Assembly (NCBI RefSeq): GCF_036884655.1
Contig: NC_088355.1
Coordinates: 40,911,001 to 40,975,000 of the forward strand
DNA: 64,000 bases
Source: Musa acuminata AAA Group
Taxonomy: Eukaryota > Streptophyta > Magnoliopsida > Zingiberales > Musaceae
Reading direction: 5' to 3'
A model generated the notes under the pieces. It was given only the letters and a program-made list of their open reading frames with translations, ran no database searches and had not been told where the DNA came from. Position numbers and translations under genes: made by a program. This document shows, in pieces, positions 1 to 12,000 of the stretch (the first letter of the stretch is position 1; every line of letters starts with the position of its first letter).

Positions 1-191
1 ATGTACACGTGTATCATGCTTAGTGTCTCGGCTCTGCCGAAGCGTGTCCGCAGGAAGCCAGCAATCCAAAGAGCTGGTGAGGAAGGGCTTGGCCAAAGTC
101 CACGATCAGGTCATCTACCAAACTCTTCTACAAAAGCAGGAGATGGCCGGCAATCTGATTTCGCGCATTGGGTGGTGTTGGCTCGTGGAGT
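1..191 (+). other. 5' flank of first receptor kinase gene
   Basis: This short stretch lies upstream of the first ATG of the first receptor-like kinase. Open frames cross it, but they look like chance reading through promoter or 5' UTR: they have no recognisable domain and run out of frame into the signal-peptide exon at 192. I see no clear TATA box. The true transcription start may lie left of the window. Confidence 0.4.
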
Positions 192-3100
192 ATGGCCTTT
201 TGGTTCTTCCTTCTTCTGCCGATCGCGTCTCTGAGCACAGTTCACGCACAGCTGCCTACTACTGACGGTGATCCAGCTTCTCCTGAATCTTACTCTGATA
301 TCGATGTTGTTTCTTCCTATTTATTCACAATAGTTCTCTAGCAAATGATGGCATATACGTTTCCAGATGATTCTATCATGCATTTAGGCAGTAGCTGATC
401 CTTGATTCATGTCAGTTTTGATGCCTCCCTCAAATGTCATATGATTCACGACACTTCCTTGAAAACGATTTCGGCAATCTCTTGGCAAATGTTCACTAAC
501 GATCACAGTGGTCAATCTTCATTCTATCATCATCTTTTGCAGGATACGTAAGTATCGACTGTGGCATCAGCAGCAACACAAATTACACCGACGAAACCAC
601 CAACATACCATACGTATCAGACGACGGGTTCATCGACACAGGGACGGACCACACCATCGCCTCCAACTACGCAGGCTCCTCGCTCGAGAAACAACTACAG
701 AATCTTCGAAGCTTTCCAAATGGATCTCGGAATTGCTACGCACTGACGGTGACGCCGGAGCAGAAGTACTTGGTGAGAGCCTCCTTCATGTACGGGAACT
801 ACGACGGCCTGAACGGAGCGAGCCCCAGCAATCCCCTCCTCTTCGACCTTCACCTTGGCGTCAACCTTTGGACGACCGTCAACATCACCAAGGCATCCGA
901 TGTTCATCGGGCAGAGGTCATTTTTGTTGCTTCTGCTGATTCCGCATCGGTCTGCTTGGTAAAGACTGGCTCTGCAACTCCCTTCATATCTGCACTGGAG
1001 CTACGGCCGCTCAAGAACACCATCTATTCTTACGCCAATGCTACGCAAAATCTGGTCCTGTTCTTGCGAATTAACCTGGCACCGACCACGAATCACTTGT
1101 TGAGGTGAGCTGAAGCATCACAGCTGCTGATCACCAAAATATTTCTGTTTTCTTTCAAATTACTCGTAGAATTTGATTTGATTTGATTATATTTTAAAAA
1201 TATTTTTTTTTCTATATTACAGTATTTTTTTTTATATTATAAAAAAAATACTATAACTTTGTAAAAATATTATAAGACCGAATTATAGGAAAATGAAAGA
1301 GAAAGAAAAGGGGAAGAGTATGTCTTTGGGTATTTATGATATTAGGTAAAAAAAATAAAAAGAGGAGTTTTTTTATAATATATTTGTTCTCACAAATTTT
1401 GATATAACAAATTTATTTTTATTTAAATATTAAAATATTTCCACTAAAATTCATCCAAAAACTCAAGTTATCATGATTAAGTATTAATAATATTAACTAG
1501 TTTAAGTTAAAATATGTTATTATATATTAGAATCATAATGAGTTCATCATAGTTATTGATGGTATTTGGAGTTCCATCCATCATATATATAATAGGATAA
1601 TTTATTTTAAATAAAAAAGCTAACCGTACGATATACTTGTGATGCGGTGATGATCAACAGATATCCGTTCGACCGCTACGATCGCATCTGGCTGCCCTTC
1701 GTTTCTACGGTCGGTTGGTCCTCCATATCGACCACCCTCACTGTAAATAACTACGTCAATGATCTATTCGAGGCTCCGTCGGCTGTGATGCAAACGGCGG
1801 CAGTGCCCGTTAACGCCAGCATGTTGAAATTCTACTGGGACTTCGTGGATTCGGGCGCCCCCGTTAACGAGTTCTACGCCAACCTCCACTTCTCGGAGCT
1901 TCTCCCGAACACCTCGAGGGCGTTCGACGTTTACATTAATGGCGAGAAGTGGTACGCTAACTTCACCCCGACCTACCTCATGTCCGATGCCATATACAGC
2001 ACCACCCCCCTGACTCCCAGTCTGCGGTATAATTGGGCTCTCAACTCCTCGGGCCTGTCCACGCTTCCTCCAATCCTCAACGCGCTCGAAGTCTACGCGC
2101 CGATGTTTTTCAAGAACACGCCGACCGAGTCTGACGACGGTACGTTAGGATATTTCTTATTTCCTTTTTCTTGAGCTGCACATCATGATAATTATCATTT
2201 CCATGACACTATATATTGTCAGCACAAGTAGAGGGCAAATTCGCCAATAGAATTTCTTCGAACAAATGCTCGAGCAGGGTCGAAATATGATGTTGATTTA
2301 CAAGTGGTAAACTGATCTTAAAATTTAATATTCCCTTTTCTGGTGTCGGTTTCAAGCTCCCGTGTCTAGTTAATCATCAGAGAATTCTCATCTTCTTGGT
2401 TCAAAACCTGTTTGATCTAAATTTGACTTTCTTGTATAGGCTTCTGATTACTGACATCAACTGACCAGTTCATGAACCTTAAATTTGTCAGCCACTCACA
2501 GGTTGACTTTTCTAATGCTTATTAGTCGGGCTATCGCATTTTAGGCCTTTGGACCATATTTAATCTAACAGGAGAGCCATTAATCTTAGATTGTAAGAAA
2601 ATTATGAATAATGGGAATTGCTCATAAAATGCCTTCGTACCATATTATAACATTACCTTTTTTGTCATACTCGCTGCAAGTTTAATTTTTGAGGATTCAT
2701 GAGTGTTCTGAGATGATCTTACTAAAGCAGGACAGGGTTAACAAAACGGATGTCAGGTAGAGATGTAGATGATGAAAGAATACTTGATCCTACCATTCTA
2801 TAAGATCATGTGTTTGGTTTGCAATCATCGTTAGTAATAGATCATGTGGTTTAGTGAATAATCTTTTACAGAATCCTGTGTTTGAAATGGATGCATTGCA
2901 GAATACATGGTATAATATGTTTGTTTAGAGGCTATGATTATAATATGAAAAACAGAGTCTACTTAAAAGTACACCCTGAAGAAAAAAAATTGTTACATAC
3001 CGAAAACATTATGAGATATGCATGCTTTGAGATATTCGATACCTTGATGTTCATAATCACGTGAAAGTTTATTTTATGTTTTCTTTTGATCCCTGTTTTT

Positions 3101-6100
3101 ATTATTTTGTATCTTTTGCCTTGCACTAAATCTGCTATTCAAATTACACTTTAGTAATTATTTTATTGAACAAATGATATGTCACTACACTTAGTGATTT
3201 TGGCTTGGTTTCTAATAATTTTGGAATCAGTTGATGCCATTATCAATGTCAGGGAACAATATCAACTGAAGAGAAACTGGATGGGTGATCCATGTTCCCC
3301 AAAAGAATATGCTTGGGATGGCTTGAAGTGCAGCTATGATCTCAATCCACCAAGGATCACAGATGTGTGAGTATCCAGCATAAAGATGAAGAGAATTGCA
3401 ATGATGTGAAAATCAGGTTTTTAAGAAAATTCTTAAGCACTGTCTAAAAGACCAAAATGTTTTGCAGAAACCTCTCGGCAAGTGCATTGACTGGCCCTAT
3501 TTCCTCTTCTTTTGCCAAGCTCACAGCAATCAAGTACCTGTAAGTGCTGGTAGCTTTGTTTATTCTTGATCTGCTCTCTCATTTGGTTCTGGCATAAGAA
3601 AATTGGACTAGGAATTTTTGAACCACTTAGAAATTCTATATTAAGAAGTTAATTCACATTTTAATTTGGCTAAAATCTCATCGAAGTGTTTGATTAAAGA
3701 GGTGATTCCAGAATAATCTGTGTAAATGACATATTTGACCAAAGATACTACATAGGAATGCTATAAATTTGGCACTTATGTGAATCTTTACTATAATCAA
3801 CTTTTACTTTGGAGGAAAAAATTAGTTGTTGCATGACTGTCCATTTGTCATGACTTGTATTAAGTTGGCTAGTCTAAATCATGTGCCATATTAATTTGGC
3901 TAGTGTAATGGATCATCGATACTATGCGATGCATTATTTTCTCTTGGTCTCTATTTGAGGTGGAAATCAGTGATCACATACGTATGCGACTTTCCAAATC
4001 AGTAATGACTAATGTATGTGACTTTCCATGTCAGTGACTTGTCATATAACAACCTAACAGGATCCTTGCCAGATGTTCTGGGAAATTTGGCTTCGCTTCA
4101 AGTCCTGTAAGAATTGCTACTCTTTATCGTCAGATTTGCAATGAAAAGGAATATTGACCCGCTAACTTTTGGTTTCCTTCTACAGGAATTTGGCAGGCAA
4201 CAATCTTTCTGGGCCAATTCCTGCTTCTCTACTAAAAAGATCACAGCAAGGGTTGCTGATACTTAGGTCTGTTTCTTTTGTTATCCTACTTATGAAGTTA
4301 TAGAGGCATCTGTCATAGAGTTCTTTTTTTTCGGAGCAAAAAATGAGGTTTAATATAGAGTTTAAGGGTGGTGATGGTAATAACTGAATTTTTGTTCTTT
4401 TTGCTTTGGGTTTCACCTTGTTCTCTTTTTCCAATGCCACTGCACCTAAAACATGTCCCTCGGTCTAAACTGCAATCTCTAGTAATAATGCAACAGTTTA
4501 TTTCATTTAAACTTTAACTTTTTTGAAGAAGAAACATAGACTGATTGCTAACCAATACTAATATCAAGTTAATAATTCTACTGTAGAACTGAAGGCAATC
4601 AAAATTTATGCGCCAGTGGAAATTCATGTGAGATAAAGACGGACACAGAATCAAAAAAGAAGAAGATTGCAACACCTATTATCGTGATTATTTGTCTAGT
4701 TCCTGCGGTGCTATTTCTTGTGGCTATATTTATCTTCTGTCGAATGAGAAAATCAAAAGGTAAGTGCTTGCTGCAGCAAATTATAACTGTCCATTCATGT
4801 CTTTGATGCATACTAACTCAGATATTTGCAAGCATTAGCTACTTAATCACACCCATACGACCTACAATTTATAATTATCATGTTTTATTTGAAAGGGTCA
4901 GCAAATATCTTGGTGCAGCCAGAGAAGGAAAGATTGTCCAACTTAGTAAAGGGTCATCAAGATAATCTTTTGCAACTTGATAATCGACAGTTTACGTACA
5001 CGGAGGTGTTGAGAATAACCAACAACTTTGGAAGAACTCTTGGCAAGGGTGGATTTGGTACTGTGTACCATGGATATTTGGAAGATGGTACTCAAGTCGC
5101 AGTCAAGACACGCTCTCAATCATCTTCGCAGGGAACCAAAGAGTTTCTAGCTGAGGTAACTATTTCAACCCTAACAGATTATAGATCTTAAATTTACAAG
5201 ATGTCTTTCAGTTAACCGTAATATGTTTTTGAAGGGATTAGTTAGTTTAATTTGTAACTGGAGTTTGGTCTGCAAACTCAAACATGCATTAGAATGTTAG
5301 TTAACTAGTGCACTTCTCCGATGGAAATATACTCTTCAATACAGGTGATGCTTTGTTTTGTAGCAGGCAGTGAATCTTGGTGCTTTCTTGATAATTTATT
5401 CGTCATATTGTGTGATTTTCTAGAGCCCATTAATGCAAGGCAGGTTTTCAACATTGAGCATATTGCTTTTCCATTATTGAGGGTCAGCTTCTTTTAAGAT
5501 CTGCATTTGACAATTCTGGTTTTGTTTGCAGGTGCAGCACCTGATAAGGATTCATCACAAAAGTCTAGTTTCTTTGGTTGGCTACTGCATGGATGGAGAT
5601 CATCTGGCTCTTGTCTACGAGTACATGTCTCAAGGAACACTGCTGGATTATATTAGAGGTTATGAATCGTGCATCTCATTGTTGAATTTGCATTCTGAAA
5701 TTGGAATTTCGCACATTAGATTCCTGATGTTTCTATAAAGAATAGGATTTCTGTTTGGTTCATTTTCATAGCAGCTTTTGAGTGAAACATAAGCAAATTA
5801 TAAGCTAGCATATCAACCTTATGCATCTTGCAGTTTGAAAAAAGGTAAATTGGCCATTTATTTCATTTTTTAGATCCATTTTTCTTTGAGGAAAAGTAAG
5901 ATCATTTGATTTTACTATACTAGCCTGTGGTTATAGAAGGTTTCATCAACATGATGGCATGGACCGTGGGAAATTGTGACATTTTAATTATTTTCTCGTT
6001 TCAGTTTTCTTTGGTTACAGTTATAGAAGATCATCTGTAGAATTCTTATATGACAAATTGACACAAAATTTGTTCTTTGGCAGAAAGAGATGTTGCCTCC

Positions 6101-7777
6101 TCATACTTTGTAAGTCATAATAAAGCAACTTAAAAACTTATATCTTAAACTAAAAGGAAAATTCACATAAAGTGAAAGTTCTACTCAAGAAGAAATCCTG
6201 ATGGTGATTATATGACATCCTATCCACTTTAGAACCTGATGAAACTAAGTAAAAGACCTTGCTAAGCTAGTGCACCCTTGCTGCTTTCCACAATCAAATG
6301 CAGCAATTTTCACATTTGACGCACAGCAATTTCTTATGCCTTGATTACTAGAAAGGCATCACTATTGTCTTGAGCATCAAACTGACAACTGTAACAGGAA
6401 TTAAGCACTCTGTATTACATAATTTTCAGTAAACTTCCAGTGAACTGATGAAAGCGTTATTGTAATCGTCTTCTTCGTCAGGTAAACCTCGCAATGCCAG
6501 TGCTTTTAGTTGGGGAAAACGTCTCCAGATCGCAATTGAAGCTGCACAAGGTTTGGTAGCAAATTAGAAACGCACAATATTAAGCTGTTTGTGTATCTCT
6601 TCATTTTACATTAGCAGTTTTCCATGACGTGCAGGTCTAGAATATTTGCACAAGGGATGCAAACCACCACTAATACATAGGGATGTGAAGACTGCAAATA
6701 TCCTTTTGAGTGAACAGCTAGAGGCAAAGATTGCAGATTTTGGACTGTCCAAGGCTATCCAAAATGATGTTACTAATGTGCCCACGGCAGTGGTTGGCAC
6801 ACCCGGATACCTTGATCCAGAGTACGTAACAAACTGTTTCATTATTCTTTTTATTTTGGCCCATATAGATATATATGTCACTAAAATTTATCACTAAGAA
6901 CAGGAAGAATGTTTCTCATCCACACGGCTGAACTTATGTGATTATGAGTCCAAATTAGATTTTTGACTTCTGAGAGCATGCTATTTTGTGAAGAGGAATT
7001 AATAAGAGATTTAACTTAACTTTATACCGCATCTTGCTATGGAAAAAATAAGATAAAGTAACCTCAGTCAGCTGGCCTGATGCTTCTTAAAGCTAGACTT
7101 AAGGTGATGTGCTCTAAATAGAGGCAGTATACTTGTGTTACATAGAGCACAGATTGGTGTACCTCAGTCGACTTACCATACTGTCATGAATAAACTGCAT
7201 TAAATTATCTTTCAATTATTGTTATCCCCGGTGCATAATCCTATTTGTTTTCTTAGTAAGAAGTATTTTTCTTCCGAAAAGACTCGGTGTAACATATATA
7301 GTGAACCATGACAGTGAGGCTAATTCTGATGTGCTTTGGTGCTTGTTCAGTTATTACATCTCCGGCCAACTCAGTGAGAAGAGTGACGTGTACGGATTTG
7401 GGGTGATCCTGTTGGAGCTCATCACAGCTGAGCCGCCAATTCTTATAGGCAGACAGAATGCTCATATAGTTCAACGGGTGCGCGAAAGGCTTGCCAACGG
7501 GAATATCGAGGATGTCATCGATTCCAAGCTGCAGGGGGAGTACGACGTGAATTCGGTGTGGAAGGTTGCTGATATAGCATTTAGGTGCACGGCACAAGCC
7601 TCCCACCAGAGACCCACCATGACGGAAGTTGTAGCGGAGCTGAAGGAGAGCTTGGCACTGGAATGTCCTCGTGATACCATGGGCAATAGTAACATCTACC
7701 CAGAAACCAACGAGGTGAGCCAGAATAGCGCTATGGAAATAGAACGATTTGTGGAGTTCTCTCCATCAGCAAGATAG
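192..7777 (+). CDS. Malectin-like LRR receptor-like kinase, copy 1 of 3
   Basis: Single-pass plasma-membrane Ser/Thr receptor kinase of the LRR-I subfamily (FRK1/IOS1-like), whose members sense external signals in immunity or development. Hand-built exons: 192-267, 543-1104, 1661-2139, 3231-3366, 3468-3539, 4035-4106, 4186-4266, 4587-4759, 4896-5155, 5532-5658, 6482-6550, 6635-6821, 7351-7777. They join in frame to 906 residues. Order: signal peptide (about 1-20), malectin-like domain (about 27-370), GDPC-containing LRR cap (about 375-417), three short LRRs (about 418-490), one membrane helix (about 520-545), kinase (about 590-865). Visible kinase motifs are the glycine loop [16 protein letters not shown] lysine, HRDVK and DFG, so it is an RD kinase with the catalytic residues present. 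Oddity: the subdomain VIII motif reads DPD instead of DPE because exon 13 starts with T where the paralogues have G. Intron 2 (1105-1660) is very AT-rich. The start fits because the next residues form a typical signal peptide. The ligand is unknown. Confidence 0.88.
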
Positions 7778-8252
7778 AACCATGGGCTGTGTGGGATGAT
7801 GGATACTTCTACGTTCAATTGAGTTCTAATTTTGTCTTAGAGACTGAAATGTACTATAATGTTGTGCTTTGATGAGTGTACGGTAAACACTAAGCTAAAT
7901 AAGTTCTGGGTGAATCTTGGATGTGCGTGGTTCGAATTGTGCAGCGAAACCATCCGGTTCGATTTTAGTTTTTGATTTTGGAAAACCGGAACGTTGGTTC
8001 CGAAACCATGTCGAAGGCTACTGTGCCCTGTCGATACGCTGTGTTTTGTGTACAGCGCAGGTTGATCCTTGTGGATAATACTCTGTCCAAATCCAACTCC
8101 CCCCAAAAAAACCCAAGTCAAAGGACTCCCGGGTCCGCGACAAAGATTTGCGTCCCACGCCGCCTCTCGGTCGGCTCGCCCGCAGTCGTCGCCCCGCGGC
8201 CATCTGCTCTTCTACGCCGCCCCGTAAGCGTTCTGCCTTCATCTTCTTCCTC

Positions 8253-8278
8253 CTCTCTCTCTCTCTCTCTCTCTCTCC
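8253..8278. repeat. CT dinucleotide microsatellite
   Basis: An uninterrupted CT run of about 26 bases sits just 3' of the GC-rich patch and donor-like site at 8224. Pyrimidine runs of this kind are frequent in plant 5' UTRs and first introns. Confidence 0.85.
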
Positions 8279-8924
8279 CTTCGGCTTCGCCCGCCTTTAC
8301 TTCTCAAACATAAGAATACAATTCATAATCCTTCAGCTAGCCTGTAGGATTTGACATTCTCCTGGAGAGGCATTGGCTCATGCGTGGCATGCATGACTGA
8401 CATTGACACAAATGGCTTTGTAAGAATCTGCAGGGCATGTTTCGTGCATTGTCCTACAACGACAGCCATCAGACCAGCGGATAACGGTAAGAGATATACT
8501 AAACGTCCGTTGACCTCCACCAAGTCAGAAGGTCATTTCGTAGAGGTCTCTTTCTTCTTCACTAGCTACGATGTAACGATGCACGAATCTTAATGTCCGT
8601 CACGCTTCTTGAGAAGAAACCACGGGCCAGATTATGTCAACACATCTGACTTTGTCGAGAACACCGTCATCTTACGATCTCAAATTCTCGCCTATATTTC
8701 TTGCTAATTGAACACGTCTTGCATACGCTCGGTGGACTTTCTTATTCACAGAAGAAATCTGGCATGACAAGTAATCTAATACATGTAGCTGGAAGCAGAT
8801 GTTATTAATCATGCATCCACTTGAATCGAACCGCTTACCAAAAGAACGAAGTATACGTCTGAAGTATAATATACCTTCGTTCCCTTAACGTGGTTTCCTT
8901 CTTCTTCTTCGTGGGATGGAGGAG

Positions 8925-8930
8925 TTGACC
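8925..8930 (+). promoter_or_regulatory. W-box-like TTGACC upstream of receptor copy 2
   Basis: TTGACC lies about 80 bp before the ATG of copy 2. It matches the TTGAC[CT] core bound by WRKY factors, which regulate FRK1-type receptor genes. A six-base site occurs often by chance, so functional relevance is only inferred from the gene family. A TTGACT core also occurs at 16392-16397, about 940 bp before copy 3. Confidence 0.3.
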
Positions 8931-9011
8931 CACAACGAAGTATTAAGCACGAAGTCGTCTCCCTCTGCCAAAAGCTGACCGAGGGATCATCTCAGCTTGG
9001 GGACGAGAGGG

Positions 9012-12000
9012 ATGGCTCCTTGGTTCTTTCTTCTGTTGGAGATAGCAGTACTCGTCACAGTTCATGGCCAGGACAGTCGAGGTGATCCATCTCTTTGTCT
9101 AAAGCTAATCATAAAGATGTTTACGTTGTCATTTTGAATCCTTAGTTTATGGTTTCCTCGATAGTGTTATGGTTATGATGCTATGCAGGCTGTGATCATA
9201 TAATTGCTAGCAAGTAGATGATAAGCTCATGTCGCATCTCTCTGCTTAAGCTTTTCGCCTGAATCATCGTCTCGTCTTTTGGCAGACTTCATAAGCATCG
9301 ACTGTGGCATAACCAGCAATACTAATTACACCCACGGTAAGACCGACATACTCTACGTATCCGATGACCAGTTCACGGACACGGGGATCAATCACCAAGT
9401 CGCCTCAAACTACGTGTCTTCCTCGCTCGACGAACTACTGTTGACGGTGCGAAGCTTTCCCAACGCTTCCCGAAGTTGCTACGTCTTGAAGCCGGTGATT
9501 CAGTACCGGAAGTACATCGTGAGGGCGACCTTCATGTACGGGAACTACGACGGCCTGAACCGTGCGAACGCCGTCAAGCCGCTGCTGTTCGATCTGTACA
9601 TGGATGTCAACTTTTGGCAGACGGTCAACGTCAGTGATCCGACAAGCATTTACGAGGTGGAGGCCGTGGCCGTTGCTTTGGCGGATTCTGTGTCGGTGTG
9701 CTTGGTGGATACGGGCTCGGGAACTCCCTTCATATCTGCACTGGAGCTGAGGCCGCTTGTGGATGTCATGTATCCTTCTGCAAACACCTCGCAGAGTCTG
9801 GTTCTTAACTATCGCCTTAACATCGGACCTTCGACAAATAGCTCAGCGTTGAGGTAAGGAATCTTACAGAATCTTCATGGTTGACTTCTTTTGACGTTAT
9901 TTTCGGTTTCTTTTCGCGCTTTGGTTGATGAGCAGATATCCCGATGACCCCTACGATCGCATATGGCGGCCGTGGACGAGTCCAGACGCGTGGATGGAGA
10001 TATCAACCACCGAAACGATCAGCAACAGCGAGAAGGATCTGTTCCAGCCGCCGACGGCCGTCATGCAGACCGCGGCCACACCCTCGGGGAACAGCTCGAA
10101 GATGGAGTTCTACTGGACCTTCGCGGATGCGCAGGTCCCAAACAACGAGTTCTACGTCAACTTGTTCTTCACCGAGTTCGAGCGCAACACCTCGAGACTG
10201 TTCAACGTGTATCTCAACGACGTACTGCTGAAAAATTACACCCCGCCCTATGGGTCGGTGGGCTATTTGTACAGCACCCGCCCCCTGGATCAGGCGTCCG
10301 AGTACCACTGGGCCCTCAACTCCACGGGCCTGTCCACCCTGCCCCCCATCCTTAACGCCATCGAGGTTTTCACGGCGATGCATCTCACGCGGGCGGCCAC
10401 CGCCTCCGGTGACGGTACGTTCTTCCCTTCTTGGATGAGAAATTGCGTTGCATGCACGTATCTCGTAAGTGTTCCCTGTGGCGCATTGCACGAAAGGTGT
10501 TTGGTGTTTTTCCAATGACTCGTATTGCCGGACATGTTTGGTCCGAAGTTGTCCTCTGCTTTTCGCCTGATCTTTCTCAGAACTTGTTGATATCTTGCAG
10601 AACATGCTTTCAGCACTTTCAATTTCCTTTTTTGGATCATTTTATCAAGCAAATGTCATGCCATTACACTGTAATGACTTGAAGTTTGGTATTTGATCAT
10701 TTCGAAAACCAGCTGATGCCATTAATGCCATCAAGGAACAATATCAAGTGAAGAGAAGTTGGATGGGTGATCCATGTGCCCCAGAACAATTCCCTTGGGA
10801 TGGCCTAAATTGTAGCTATGGAACCGATTCATCAAGGATCATAGCTATGTGAGTTTTCCATTAGAAAACAAAGAAAATATAATGCTCCTGGAGATCATTT
10901 CTGACTGACAAAAATGTTCTGCAGAAACTTGTCTTCGAGTGCATTGACTGGAGTTATTTCCTCTTCTTTTGCTAAGCTCACAGAAATCAAGTACCTGTAA
11001 GTGCTAGTAGCTCTATTATTTTTCTCTTCGCACTCCATATGTCCCCTTTTTTTTAGTCTGAGGATTAGAATTTGAAGATGAATGCTACATCAATTTATTG
11101 AAGAGATGCAATTTGTTCTGTCATTGAGTTGCAATATTTTTTGTTCGGTTAAGAATTTGCCATACAATTATTTTTCATGTGTTCTATCGAAGAGATGTTC
11201 CAAAAAATAAGCTGGATAGATGACATATAGACCCTCAAATATTGTATTTAGTGTTTCGTTAAACTTTCACATAACTATAGAGCCTTAATTATAATCAACT
11301 GTTGCATCGAATAAGCTACTTAATTAGTGCATGTATGTGGACTTGACATCCTACTGATTGAATTATATATTAATAATTAGCAGTTTAATGTATATGGTTC
11401 GTCTCAAATCGAAATATTTTACTATTATCATGTGATGTCTTTATATTCATTGCTTTTTAAAACTGCCTGTCAAGTATCTTTTTTGTCTGAAAAAAGAAAT
11501 TTATTAAAACTTAAGGAGCCAAGTTACAAAAAAATAAAGGGATTACAGTTGAAAAATAGACAGGTGACTCCTTAGAACTGAGTCTACTGAAGTAGAATCC
11601 AACTCCCTTAGTCGGCAAGCCATCCGCCAAACTTATCGACCTCCCTAAAAACATGCCTTGACATACCGATAATGAAGGTCTCCAAAATGAAAAGGAAATC
11701 TCTCATCACATCATCTTGGAAATTCTCAACTCAAACACAATGGTATAATAGATTAATATACACCGATAATTGTCTCGTTAGCAATTCTGATTAGAACAGG
11801 GTTTTACTAGAAAGAAGCTCTGTCACAATAGGATTTCTGATGTATTTCATTGCAGCAAGTAATTACCTAATTTGTACACAACTGCTAGATGTTCCAATTG
11901 ACATGTTGAACATGCTAAACCCAACGATAGTGGCACCAATGTCCCTTAATGACATGTTATGGAGGTGATCAATGCATAAAACTTTTGGTCCTGGTAGAAT

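Larger units (their letters stand above)
7778..9011. other. Intergenic region between receptor copies 1 and 2, with gene-like fragment
   Basis: The region holds the 3' UTR of copy 1, a GC-rich patch (about 8120-8230), a CT microsatellite (8253-8278) and the promoter of copy 2. The patch looks like the 5' end of an unrelated gene: a plausible donor at 8224 (CCC|GTAAGC), an acceptor ending at 8433, then an ATG at 8437 that opens a frame of 15 codons before TAA, and another donor-like site at 8487. No complete product can be assembled, so I treat it as a possible broken gene start rather than a gene. Confidence 0.35.

Noticed and set aside
7920..7950. GGTTCGAATT, resembling a tRNA T-loop
   Set aside because: No matching acceptor stem, D-loop or anticodon arm could be placed around it. 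I found no tRNA gene in the window.
10003..10605. 200-codon minus-strand frame over the malectin exon of receptor copy 2
   Set aside because: Antisense to a well supported coding exon, with no recognisable motif.
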